Assembly (NCBI RefSeq): GCF_902167635.1
Contig: NZ_CABHMS010000001.1
Coordinates: 186,001 to 250,000 of the forward strand
DNA from: Chitinophaga vietnamensis
GTDB lineage: Bacteria > Bacteroidota > Bacteroidia > Chitinophagales > Chitinophagaceae
DNA: 64,000 bases
Direction of reading: 5' to 3'
Below the pieces are notes generated by a model. The model was not told the origin of the DNA. It did not search any database and worked only from the letters and a program-made list of their open reading frames with translations. Below, piece by piece: positions 51,422 to 59,399 of the stretch (its first letter is position 1; each line of letters starts with the position of its first letter). Position numbers and translations under genes: made by a program.

Positions 51422-51441
51422 TTCACCCTTAAACTGATTAC

Positions 51442-51885
51442 ATGCAAAAGTTATTCATCCTGGTTTGCTGCCTGCTGACAAGCAGCTGGGCGATGGCCCA
51501 GGACAATGCCATCACCCCCGGCAGCGGCAGCGTAAAAGTCATCAAAGACAGCCGTGTAGACGTGCTGGTTAGAAAGCAAACCTACATCAACACACTGGCT
51601 ATCCGCAACCAGTCAGGCTTCCGGGTACAGGTCATCTCCACCAACAAACGCGGCGATGCCAACGAAGCAAAAGCCAAAGTAATGCAATTGTATCCCGATT
51701 ACCGCGCCTATCTTGATTTCCAGGCGCCTTACTTTAAAGTGCGCGTGGGCGACTTCAAAACCCGCGAGGAAGCCAGTGATCTGCGCGACAAACTCTCCGG
51801 CCTGTTCTCAGGCGGCGTATTTGTTGTACCAGCCATCATCAACGTGTCACCGGATAAAGAATTTTCGAATGAAGAATCTAATTAA
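51442..51885 (+). CDS. SPOR domain protein
   Basis: A 147-residue exported protein. Signal peptide LFILVCCLLTSSWAMAQ, then a linker (about 20-55), then a SPOR domain from about 60 to 140: FRVQVISTNKRGDANEAKAK, FKVRVGDFKTREEASDLRDK and a hydrophobic last strand (GGVFVVPAIINV). SPOR domains bind denuded peptidoglycan glycan strands, often at the division site, so this is a periplasmic wall-binding protein. It overlaps the M20 gene by 17 bases, pointing to translational coupling. Confidence 0.9.
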   Translation: MQKLFILVCCLLTSSWAMAQDNAITPGSGSVKVIKDSRVDVLVRKQTYINTLAIRNQSGFRVQVISTNKRGDANEAKAKVMQLYPDYRAYLDFQAPYFKVRVGDFKTREEASDLRDKLSGLFSGGVFVVPAIINVSPDKEFSNEESN

Positions 51886-53044
51886 GGAGCTGGCAAAAAG
51901 CTACGCTCCTGAAATGATCGAGATCAGACGTCACCTGCACTCACACCCTGAACTGTCTTTCCAGGAATATGAAACCTCGAAATTCATACAGCAACAACTG
52001 GATCTTTATGGCGTAAAATACCAGGCTGGCATCGCCGGTACCGGTATCATCGCGCTTATCGAAGGCAAGCGCCCATCTTCCAAAACCATCGCGCTCCGCG
52101 CCGATATCGATGCGCTGCCCATCACAGAAGCCAACGACGTACCTTACAAATCACAGCACAGCGGCGTTATGCATGCCTGCGGCCATGATGTACATACTAC
52201 CTGCGTTCTCGGCGCCACGCGGATATTGCAACAGATACGCGACCAGTTTGAAGGCACCATCAAAGTGCTGTTCCAGCCCGGCGAAGAAAAACATCCCGGC
52301 GGCGCCAGCATCATGATCGAAGAAGGCGCCCTCGAAAACCCGCGCCCGGACGCTATCCTGGGCATGCACGTACAGCCCACCATGGAAGCCGGTACCCTCG
52401 GTTTCCACGCCGGCGAATACATGGCTAGCGCCGATGAAATATATATCACCGTGAAAGGCAAAGGCGGACATGCCGCCCAGCCACAGCTCACGGCTGATAC
52501 CATCCTGATCGCATCACAGCTGGTAGTGAGCCTGCAACAGGTCATCTCCCGCAACCGTAATCCATTCTCTCCATCGGTATTGTCTATCTGTGCCTTCAAC
52601 GGCGGTTTCACTACCAACGTGATTCCCAGCGAAGTGAAGCTGATGGGCACTTTCAGGGCGATGGACGAAACCTGGCGCTTCAAAGCGCATGAACTGATCC
52701 GCCAGCAGGCTATTGGTATCGCTACGGCGATGGGCGCTGAAATTGATATTGAAATTTTAGTGGGGTATCCTACCCTTTATAATAATGAAGCCGTAACAGC
52801 AAAAGCGCGCGGTATTGCGGAAGATTATCTCGGACAAGCCAACGTGATGGACACAGAGATACGCATGGGCGCTGAAGATTTTGCCTTCTATTCACAGATC
52901 GTGCCCGCCTGCTTCTTCCGCCTGGGTACCGGCAACGCCGCCAGAGGCATCACTTCCGGCGTGCATACGCCCACCTTCGACGTGGATGAACAGGCCATCG
53001 AAACAGGTATGGGAACGATGGCCTATCTCGCTACACAGTTTTAA
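51869..53044 (+). CDS. M20 family amidohydrolase/peptidase
   Basis: A 391-residue zinc hydrolase of the N-acyl-amino-acid amidohydrolase branch. Landmarks in order: RRHLHSHPELSFQEYETSKF near residue 17, ALRADIDALPI near 73, HACGHDVHT near 101 (zinc His and Asp), FQPGEEKHPGGA near 137 (catalytic and zinc Glu), then the dimerisation domain with GKGGHAAQPQ near 200, and GAEDFAFYSQIVPACFFRLG near 335. It lacks a signal peptide. The start at 51869 agrees with the conserved N-terminus. It may deacylate or cut amino-acid conjugates. It is the last gene of deoC-SPOR-M20 and ends at a strong terminator. Confidence 0.94.
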   Translation: MKNLIKELAKSYAPEMIEIRRHLHSHPELSFQEYETSKFIQQQLDLYGVKYQAGIAGTGIIALIEGKRPSSKTIALRADIDALPITEANDVPYKSQHSGVMHACGHDVHTTCVLGATRILQQIRDQFEGTIKVLFQPGEEKHPGGASIMIEEGALENPRPDAILGMHVQPTMEAGTLGFHAGEYMASADEIYITVKGKGGHAAQPQLTADTILIASQLVVSLQQVISRNRNPFSPSVLSICAFNGGFTTNVIPSEVKLMGTFRAMDETWRFKAHELIRQQAIGIATAMGAEIDIEILVGYPTLYNNEAVTAKARGIAEDYLGQANVMDTEIRMGAEDFAFYSQIVPACFFRLGTGNAARGITSGVHTPTFDVDEQAIETGMGTMAYLATQF

Positions 53045-53070
53045 TCGTATATACGTTTACGTTAGTATAA

Positions 53071-53106
53071 AAAAGAAGTCCCGATAGATATCGGGACTTT
53101 TTTTTA
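53071..53106. terminator. Rho-independent terminator after the M20 gene
   Basis: AAGTCCCGATA / TATCGGGACTT stem with a GA turn, A run before and eight-T run after. Works for the plus strand and possibly for the convergent GntR operon. Confidence 0.9.
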
Positions 53107-53143
53107 AAAGCATGTAAAACTGATATAAGTATAATTCTTAACA

Positions 53144-53872
53144 CTATTTTGTTCGCAGGCCCAGGAGCACTTTACCGCTGATGTTCAGGCTGCCGAGGCT
53201 ATCTACCCGGATATCAGAGAAGCTGGTGTTCATGTCGCGGACCGATAGCTCAGAATGCTTGCCCAGCGTGAGATACAAGGAGTCTACCTTGTTCCTGTCG
53301 CCGGGAAGATCGATGAGTGCATATGCGCCGCCATTGATCCGCAGGGTGCCCGCCTTACAATCAGCAAAGTACGTAGCAGAAATCGCGCTGGTAGTGAGTT
53401 GTAGCTGTTCCGGCTGTAGCCTTTCGATGGAAATATTTGCATACTCGTTCCTGATTTCCCGTACATCCGGACAATTCACCGTCAGCGGAGATGGCTGTAT
53501 GATCATGATCGTAAGGGTATCGCCGCTTTGTTGTACAGTAATGCCGTCGTTGTGCGTAACGGTATACTGTTCTGCTTTTGATAAATATACCTGGCCCTTG
53601 TTTGCTAGTTCATTGATGACTGTCTTCTTCTCCGGGGCTATCGCCTGGCCTTCTTTGAGGGCCATTTCCCTGGCTGCTGCATTAATGACGACCAATATTT
53701 TAAAAGGTTGCACGGTGGTCGTGGTATTTTTTTTCACTTGAGAAGAATAGTTGCTATTCGGGTTGTTGGTGATCCCCTTGGCGAAGTTGCTCCGCAGGAC
53801 GATATCTGACATCAACATCAGACATACGAGCAGGCCCAGAAAGCCTGCGAATAATTTGGTACTCGTTTTCAT
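53144..53872 (-). CDS. Membrane-anchored protein of unknown function in the ABC operon
   Basis: A 242-residue protein with one N-terminal membrane segment (FAGFLGLLVCLMLMSDIVL) and a long extracytoplasmic part. The C-terminal half consists of repeating short beta strands with Asp/Asn turns (VNCPDVREIRNEYANISIE, LRINGGAYALIDLPGDRNKV, LTLGKHSELSVRDMNTSF), like the right-handed beta-helix of DUF2807/GIN-type head domains. I cannot name a function. It starts one base after the GntR gene stops, so it is part of the regulated ABC operon and may sense or bind an envelope ligand. Confidence 0.7.
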   Translation of the reverse strand: MKTSTKLFAGFLGLLVCLMLMSDIVLRSNFAKGITNNPNSNYSSQVKKNTTTTVQPFKILVVINAAAREMALKEGQAIAPEKKTVINELANKGQVYLSKAEQYTVTHNDGITVQQSGDTLTIMIIQPSPLTVNCPDVREIRNEYANISIERLQPEQLQLTTSAISATYFADCKAGTLRINGGAYALIDLPGDRNKVDSLYLTLGKHSELSVRDMNTSFSDIRVDSLGSLNISGKVLLGLRTK

Positions 53873-53873
53873 A

Positions 53874-54245
53874 TTATCTGAAATTGGATTTTTTAAATTT
53901 TTCGAAATGTGGTTTCAGCTCGTCGAGTTCGATATCCAGCAGATAGATATTGCGGAAGAAACTAGGCAGCTCGTTGGAGATGAAAGCCTCCTTTTTGAAC
54001 TGCTTGATCTTTTTCACCGCATCCGGCTGGATGAAGTAGCCGATCCCTCTTTTATTATAAATGATGTCCTGTTGCTGTAGCAGCTCGCAGGTGCGCATCA
54101 CCGTATTGGGATTGACTTCCATCGATACGGCCAGTTCCCGTACGGAAGGGATGCGCTCTTCTGCCTGCCACTTGTCCAGCAGGATCTGCTCGCAGATAAA
54201 ATCTGCTATTTGCAGGTATATCGCTTGTGAATCTTTGAATTCCAT
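53874..54245 (-). CDS. GntR family regulator, YtrA type
   Basis: A 123-residue repressor-like protein with the short YtrA layout: winged helix-turn-helix at residues 10-75 (AIYLQIADFICEQILLDKWQ, IPSVRELAVSMEVNPNTVMR) and a C-terminal dimer helix pair of only 50 residues (KKEAFISNELPSFFRNIYLL). YtrA-type regulators control ABC transporter operons in which their own gene lies. Here it is the third gene after ATPase and permease, and an inverted repeat overlapping the operon start is a likely operator. The inducer is not known; relatives respond to cell-wall antibiotics. Confidence 0.93.
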   Translation of the reverse strand: MEFKDSQAIYLQIADFICEQILLDKWQAEERIPSVRELAVSMEVNPNTVMRTCELLQQQDIIYNKRGIGYFIQPDAVKKIKQFKKEAFISNELPSFFRNIYLLDIELDELKPHFEKFKKSNFR

Positions 54246-54257
54246 CTTTCAATAGTT

Positions 54258-55067
54258 TTAAATTTCCTGGTCTTTCAGCCGGAAATAGGCCAGGGTCCAT
54301 AATATCGGCGCCAGCAGGAACTTCACAATAAACAGGTAGCCATGCTGGAGCGATTCCGGGATTATATACATCACGGCAGAATGATCATTGGCAGGATCTT
54401 TTGCGCCTATCAGCACAAAAGGCAATTGCGCTGACCAATGGTACATATTACCACCAAAAATGATCTGCAGGAACAAGGAGTTCAGCAAGGCGAAAGCCGC
54501 TGCCAGTACGACGATGGAGAGGAATGTTTTCAGATAGCTGAACTTGTGGAAGTAGCTGGAACCCAGCAGGAACATGGCCTGGCCGATCATCGCACCAACA
54601 TAGATATATATTTTTTCATCCGGATGGCTGAACAGCGGGAAATCCAGCGGGATCGATGTATCATAAATAGCGCGATGTACCAATCCGGCGATCTCGAAGG
54701 CCATGAAGGCGCAGAGGTGAAATACGAGCATAAAGCCGACGGTAGTGATGAGCAGCTGTGAGAAGAATTTCTCGAACTGCGAAGCCGGCAGCATGAGAAA
54801 ATCAACGCCGGTTTCCTTGCCGCCAAGTTCCTGGAACGACCTGCAGGTAAAGAGGACCAGCGAAAAGCACAGGAATAAATAGTAAGCGGGCATCATATGT
54901 TTTTGTGTCGTTGAATAATGCCCCAGTACTACAATGAGCACGCCGACGAGCGTCATGAGGAGAAATAATCCAATGACGGCCAGGAGATAGAATTTATAAT
55001 TGGCCACCAGCTGCTTCTTCATGTAAAGGCCCAGCCTGGGCAATGAGAACGTATTGTTTGTTTCCAT
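54258..55067 (-). CDS. ABC transporter membrane subunit
   Basis: A 269-residue membrane protein with six hydrophobic segments at about residues 25-50, 60-78, 103-128, 150-170, 180-205 and 240-260. The order ATPase, permease, YtrA-type regulator identifies it as the permease half of an ABC transporter. There is no named family that I recognise. Five bases separate it from the ATPase gene and 12 from the regulator gene. Substrate unknown. Confidence 0.8.
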   Translation of the reverse strand: METNNTFSLPRLGLYMKKQLVANYKFYLLAVIGLFLLMTLVGVLIVVLGHYSTTQKHMMPAYYLFLCFSLVLFTCRSFQELGGKETGVDFLMLPASQFEKFFSQLLITTVGFMLVFHLCAFMAFEIAGLVHRAIYDTSIPLDFPLFSHPDEKIYIYVGAMIGQAMFLLGSSYFHKFSYLKTFLSIVVLAAAFALLNSLFLQIIFGGNMYHWSAQLPFVLIGAKDPANDHSAVMYIIPESLQHGYLFIVKFLLAPILWTLAYFRLKDQEI

Positions 55068-55072
55068 CGTGA

Positions 55073-55906
55073 TCAGTTAAAGAGTTCCTGAATAGGTTGG
55101 CGGTTGGAGAGGACGGCATTGAACAGCAGTTCCATATCGATACGGCTTTGTTCCTGGTGGATATTCTTCATCACCACGGCATGGCCGCGCAGGGAGCTGT
55201 CGGCGTACAATACAGGCTGTGAGGCATCCAGCTGGCTCACGGTTTTGAAAGTCAGTTTATCCATCACCGTGCCTACGTCCTGCCGGAATACGATCTTGTG
55301 ATCATCGATGATCACAATGCTATCGATCAGGTTGTCGAGATCACGTACCTGGTGGGTGGAGATGACGATGCATTTGTCTTCACTCACCGCTGCGGCGATC
55401 ACCTTACGGAACTGGCTTTTAGACGGGATATCGAGGCCATTGGTGGGTTCGTCCATGATGAGCACTTTGGTATTGGTGGCCAGGGCGAAGCTGATGAGCA
55501 CTTTTTTCTTCTGGCCATAAGACATGCTCGTGAGCTGTTGGTCCTGCGGGATACTGAACTCCTCCAGGTACCGCTGAAATGCCCGCTGGTCGAAGTTGGG
55601 ATAGAACGGCGAGTAGGCGTTCACGTAGTTTTTGACAGATAGTTTAGGAAGATAGAATTCTTCTGGTACAAGGAATATCTCGCGCAGGAAGGCGGGTTGT
55701 CTTTTCCGGGAGGCATAGCCCATTACTTCACAGGTGCCGCCATCGGGGAAGAGGAGGCCGGCGATCTGCTTCAGCAAGGTGGATTTGCCGGCGCCGTTCT
55801 TGCCTAGCAGGCCATAGATGTGGCCAGCTTCCAGGCGCAGGCTCAGTCCTTCGAAGAGGGGCTTGTTCTTCCGGTAGCTGAATTGCAATGACTGGATATT
55901 GATCAT
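55073..55906 (-). CDS. ABC transporter ATP-binding protein
   Basis: A 277-residue ATPase subunit. Walker A GLLGKNGAGKSTLL near residues 32-45, signature TSMSYGQKKKVLI near 128 (M-S-Y-G-Q in place of L-S-G-G-Q, as seen in YtrB-like ATPases), Walker B VLIMDEPTNGLD near 150, H-loop ISTHQVRDL near 187. The 70-residue tail is typical of regulated export ATPases. It is the first gene of the operon, directly after the promoter and operator at 55926-55977. Confidence 0.94.
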   Translation of the reverse strand: MINIQSLQFSYRKNKPLFEGLSLRLEAGHIYGLLGKNGAGKSTLLKQIAGLLFPDGGTCEVMGYASRKRQPAFLREIFLVPEEFYLPKLSVKNYVNAYSPFYPNFDQRAFQRYLEEFSIPQDQQLTSMSYGQKKKVLISFALATNTKVLIMDEPTNGLDIPSKSQFRKVIAAAVSEDKCIVISTHQVRDLDNLIDSIVIIDDHKIVFRQDVGTVMDKLTFKTVSQLDASQPVLYADSSLRGHAVVMKNIHQEQSRIDMELLFNAVLSNRQPIQELFN

Positions 55907-55925
55907 AATGTATGTGTGGTTTAGT

Positions 55926-55943
55926 GTACTACTTAACTAGTAC
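55926..55943 (-). promoter_or_regulatory. Probable operator of the GntR (YtrA-type) regulator
   Basis: Perfect inverted repeat GTACTA-N6-TAGTAC just downstream of the -7 element, covering the expected transcription start. Position and symmetry fit a dimeric GntR repressor encoded in the same operon. Confidence 0.65.
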
Positions 55944-55947
55944 GGTA

Positions 55948-55977
55948 TAAAAGTAAATGTTTTTTTGAAACCACCAA
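55948..55977 (-). promoter_or_regulatory. Promoter of the ABC-GntR operon
   Basis: On the minus strand TTG (55975-55977), 19 bases, then TACTTTTA (55948-55955), one mismatch to TAnnTTTG. The operator follows within five bases. Confidence 0.65.
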
Positions 55978-55986
55978 CATTTATTT

Positions 55987-56026
55987 AAAAAAAAGACCCG
56001 TCCTCACGTGGGGACGGGTCTTTTTT
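55987..56026 (-). terminator. Rho-independent terminator of glyA
   Basis: Stem AAAAGACCCGTCC / GGACGGGTCTTTT with a short ACGT turn and T run on both strands, 15 bases after the glyA stop. Confidence 0.88.
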
Positions 56027-56040
56027 CAAGACAGTTTATA

Positions 56041-57321
56041 TTATCCCAGTTCAGGATAGAGGGAGAACTGTTGCATGAAGTTGTTCACTTCTCCTCTTAC
56101 TTTAGTGATCAGTGCTTCATTGTCGGCATCCATCAGCAGTTGATCGATCCAGTCAACGATCTGGCCCATGTGAGCTTCGTTGAGGCCGCGGCTGGTGATG
56201 GCCGGAACGCCGATACGGATACCGGAAGTAACGAAAGCGGATTTATCATCGAAAGGCACCATGTTTTTGTTGATGGTGATATCAGCCTTCACGAGTGTTT
56301 GTTCTGCTTTTTTACCGGAGATATTTTTGTTGCGGAGGTCGATCAGCATGAGGTGATTGTCGGTACCGCCGGAAACGATCTGGTAGCCTTTATCTACAAA
56401 GCTCTTCGCCATGGACTGTGCATTTTTGAGCACTTGTTTGGCGTAGGCATCATATTCAGGAGTGAGGATTTCGAAGAAAGATACTGCTTTGGCGGCGATC
56501 ACGTGTTCGAGCGGGCCGCCCTGGATGCCGGGGAATACGGCGGTATCAATGAGGGAGCTCATCATGCGGATCTCGCCTTTCGGTGTTTTGAGGCCGAATG
56601 GATTTTCGAAATCTTTGCCCAGCAGGATCATACCGCCACGAGGGCCACGCAGTGTTTTGTGGGTAGTGGTGGTAACGAAGTGGCAATGTTCGAAAGGTGA
56701 GTTCAGCAATCCTTTGGCGATGAGGCCTGCGGGGTGTGCGATATCAGCCATCACGAAAGCGCCTACCTGGTCAGCGATCTCGCGGATGCGTTTGTAGTCC
56801 CAGTCGCGGCTGTAGGCAGAAGCGCCGCAAACGATCAATTTGGGTTTTTCGCGGTTCGCGATCTCTTCCATCTTGTCGTATTCAATCAGGCCGGTTTCTT
56901 TGTTTACACCGTAGAAATGCGGCTGATAGAGCTTTCCGGAGTAGTTCACTGCGGAACCGTGGGTAAGGTGGCCGCCCATGCTGAGATCCAGACCGAGGAT
57001 CTTGTCGCCGGGTTGCAGGATGGCCAGCATCACAGCAGCATTGGCTTGTGCGCCGGAGTGAGGTTGTACGTTGGCATATTCAGCACCAAATATTTGTTTG
57101 GCGCGGTCGATGGCCAGTTGTTCGCTCTGGTCCACGATCTCGCAACCGCCATAGTATCTTCTGCCAGGGTAGCCTTCGGCATATTTGTTCGTCATCACAT
57201 TTCCCATCGCCTGCATTACCTGCAAGCTGGTAAAGTTTTCTGAAGCGATCAGTTCAATGCCATGGCGCTGGCGCTCCAATTCCTGGCGGATTATATCAAA
57301 TATTTGCTGGTCTCTTTGCAT
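56041..57321 (-). CDS. glyA: Serine hydroxymethyltransferase
   Basis: A 426-residue PLP enzyme interconverting serine and glycine with tetrahydrofolate. Landmarks: [20 protein letters not shown] near residue 22, [57 protein letters not shown], and [18 protein letters not shown] with the PLP Lys near residue 226. Length and order are normal for the family. It is a single gene with its own promoter (57341-57371) and terminator, divergent from the nucleotidyltransferase gene. Confidence 0.98.
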   Translation of the reverse strand: MQRDQQIFDIIRQELERQRHGIELIASENFTSLQVMQAMGNVMTNKYAEGYPGRRYYGGCEIVDQSEQLAIDRAKQIFGAEYANVQPHSGAQANAAVMLAILQPGDKILGLDLSMGGHLTHGSAVNYSGKLYQPHFYGVNKETGLIEYDKMEEIANREKPKLIVCGASAYSRDWDYKRIREIADQVGAFVMADIAHPAGLIAKGLLNSPFEHCHFVTTTTHKTLRGPRGGMILLGKDFENPFGLKTPKGEIRMMSSLIDTAVFPGIQGGPLEHVIAAKAVSFFEILTPEYDAYAKQVLKNAQSMAKSFVDKGYQIVSGGTDNHLMLIDLRNKNISGKKAEQTLVKADITINKNMVPFDDKSAFVTSGIRIGVPAITSRGLNEAHMGQIVDWIDQLLMDADNEALITKVRGEVNNFMQQFSLYPELG

Positions 57322-57340
57322 GATGCCTTAAAATTTGATG

Positions 57341-57371
57341 CAAAAGTAAAGTAATCGGGCATGAAATGCAA
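57341..57371 (-). promoter_or_regulatory. Promoter of glyA
   Basis: On the minus strand TTG (57369-57371), 20 bases, TACTTTTG (57341-57348): an exact consensus pair, 19 bases before the start codon. Confidence 0.75.
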
Positions 57372-57383
57372 TTGCGAATTGTT

Positions 57384-57391
57384 TATTTTTG
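57384..57391 (+). promoter_or_regulatory. -7 element of the nucleotidyltransferase gene
   Basis: TATTTTTG matches TAnnTTTG. It ends only seven bases before the ATG at 57399, so the mRNA would have almost no leader. No TTG lies at normal spacing. Confidence 0.5.
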
Positions 57392-57398
57392 CCGCATC

Positions 57399-58391
57399 AT
57401 GAAGGCAATTATACCCGTGGCCGGAGCTGGCACCAAACTCCGTCCACACACATATACACAACCGAAAGCATTGATTCCGCTGGCCGGCCGAACCATCCTC
57501 AGCATCATCGTAGATCAGCTGGTGGAAGCCGGTATCACGGAGTTTGTATTCGTAGTAGGTTATCTCGGGGAGAAGATCCAGCATTATGTAGAGAAGAAAT
57601 ATCCGCAGCTTACCTGTCATTTTGTACAACAGAACAGCAGGGAAGGCACCGGGCATGCCATTCTCCTCACCCGTGAAGTAGTGGGCAAAGATGAGATATT
57701 GATCGTATTGGGAGACACCATTTGCGAAACAGATTTCAAAGAAGTGATCGATGCGCCCTACTCCATGCTGGGCCTCAAAAAAGTAGAAGACCCGCGCAAC
57801 TTTGGCGTGGCCGAGATAGACGAGCACGGCGTCATCAGCCGCGTAGTGGAAAAACCACAGATACCCAAGTCGAACCTCGCACTGGTAGGCCTTTACAAGA
57901 TCAAAGAAACAGCGGCGCTGTACGAATGCCTGCAAGCCAATGTGGATAACAAGATCAAATCACACGACGAATTTCAACTCACCGACGCATTGGAATGCAT
58001 GATCGAAAAAGGCGTGCGCTTCAACGGCTTCAAAGTGAACAACTGGTTCGACTGCGGCCGGAAAGACACCCTGCTCGAAACCAATGCCATCCTGCTGAAG
58101 AAATACAAGCTCGCCAGCAATCCTGTGCTGCCGTATGAAAATACTATCATCATACCGCCCGTAAGCATCGGCGAAGGCTGTAATATCAAGCACTCCATCA
58201 TCGGCCCCAATGTGGCCATAGGCGATAATACCGTCATCAACTACTCCATCGTGAAAGACTCTATCATCGGCTCTTTCAGCAATCTGTATGAAGTAGTGCT
58301 CAAATCCTCCCTGATCGGCAGTGATGCCAATATCCGCGGATTAAGCCAGAGCCTTAATATCGGCGACAATACCGAGATCGACCTCGGTTAA
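57399..58391 (+). CDS. Sugar-phosphate nucleotidyltransferase with hexapeptide repeat tail
   Basis: A 330-residue enzyme. The N-terminal nucleotidyltransferase domain opens with KAIIPVAGAGTKLRPHTYTQ and PKALIPLAGRTILS, giving the G-x-G-T-x-x-R-P nucleotide loop and the substrate Lys. It continues with ILIVLGDTICETDF (metal Asp) and GLKKVEDPRNFGVAEID. The C-terminal part (about 245-330) is a left-handed beta-helix (IPPVSIGEGCNIKHSIIGPN). The family makes NDP-sugars (dTDP-glucose or GDP-mannose type) for glycans; which sugar cannot be told. The start at 57399 is backed by the conserved N-terminus. Confidence 0.9.
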   Translation: MKAIIPVAGAGTKLRPHTYTQPKALIPLAGRTILSIIVDQLVEAGITEFVFVVGYLGEKIQHYVEKKYPQLTCHFVQQNSREGTGHAILLTREVVGKDEILIVLGDTICETDFKEVIDAPYSMLGLKKVEDPRNFGVAEIDEHGVISRVVEKPQIPKSNLALVGLYKIKETAALYECLQANVDNKIKSHDEFQLTDALECMIEKGVRFNGFKVNNWFDCGRKDTLLETNAILLKKYKLASNPVLPYENTIIIPPVSIGEGCNIKHSIIGPNVAIGDNTVINYSIVKDSIIGSFSNLYEVVLKSSLIGSDANIRGLSQSLNIGDNTEIDLG

Positions 58392-58428
58392 GGAAGGATG
58401 CTTATCTTCGTTACTATAGCTGCCGCTT

Positions 58429-59382
58429 ATGAACAGGATCCAAAAACTTTTCAATACCAGGTACCCGATTATTCAGGCCGGCATGATCTGGGCCAGCGGC
58501 TGGCGTTTAGCCAGCGCCGTTAGTAATGCCGGCGGACTGGGGCTCATCGGCGCAGGCAGCATGTACCCTGATGTGCTGCGCGAGCATATACAGAAGTGCA
58601 AACAGGCCACCAGCCACACTTTTGGCGTCAATGTGCCGCTGCTCTATCCCGATATCGAGCAGCTGATGCAAATCATCCTGGAAGAAAAAGTGCCCGTGGT
58701 ATTCACTTCTGCCGGTAATCCCAAAACCTGGACCCCCATGCTCAAAGCCGCCGGGGTAACCGTGGTACATGTGGTGTCCAGTTCTGCTTTTGCATTGAAG
58801 AGCGAGGCCGCCGGCGTAGACGCCGTTGTGGCAGAGGGTTTCGAGGCAGGAGGCCATAATGGAAGAGAAGAAACAACTACCATGGTGCTCATCCCTGCCG
58901 TATGCGAACAGGTGAAGATACCCGTGATCGCCGCTGGGGGCATCGGCTCCGGAAAGGCCATGGCCGCCGCTTTTGCACTAGGCGCTGAAGGCGTGCAGGT
59001 AGGCAGCCGCTTCGTGGCCACGCCCGAAGCATCATCCCATATCAATTTCAAAAATGCAGTGGTGCACGCGAAAGAAGGCGATACCATGCTAAGCCTCAAA
59101 AAGCTCACGCCGGTGAGGATGATCAAAAATCATTTCTACGACGCCGTGAAAGCTGCGGAAGATCAGGGCGCTGATCCCGATGCCCTGAAAACCTTGCTGG
59201 GCCGCGCCCGCGCCAAAGCCGGCATGTTCGAAGGCCACCTCGATGAAGGAGAGCTGGAGATTGGCCAGGTGAGTGCACTAATACATGATATCCTGCCAGC
59301 CGCCCAGGTGCTGCAACACATCTGGGATGAATTCAACACCACCCGGGAGAAACTGGGAAAGATAGATTTCGGGATTTATTGA
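58429..59382 (+). CDS. Nitronate monooxygenase / 2-nitropropane dioxygenase family enzyme
   Basis: A 317-residue FMN TIM-barrel protein. Landmarks: FNTRYPIIQAGMIWASGWRL at the N-terminus, GGLGLIGAGSM near 35, VVAEGFEAGGHNGREETTTM near 130, IPVIAAGGIGSGKAMAAAFA near 165 and GAEGVQVGSRFVATPEASSH near 190. The E-A-G-G-H-N/x-G segment holds the active His. Family members oxidise nitronates or act as FabK-like enoyl reductases; the class with this pattern is usually called nitronate monooxygenase, but FabK-type activity is an alternative. It follows the nucleotidyltransferase gene after 37 bases and is possibly cotranscribed. Confidence 0.88.
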   Translation: MNRIQKLFNTRYPIIQAGMIWASGWRLASAVSNAGGLGLIGAGSMYPDVLREHIQKCKQATSHTFGVNVPLLYPDIEQLMQIILEEKVPVVFTSAGNPKTWTPMLKAAGVTVVHVVSSSAFALKSEAAGVDAVVAEGFEAGGHNGREETTTMVLIPAVCEQVKIPVIAAGGIGSGKAMAAAFALGAEGVQVGSRFVATPEASSHINFKNAVVHAKEGDTMLSLKKLTPVRMIKNHFYDAVKAAEDQGADPDALKTLLGRARAKAGMFEGHLDEGELEIGQVSALIHDILPAAQVLQHIWDEFNTTREKLGKIDFGIY

Positions 59383-59399
59383 TTTTTGAATTTATGGAT

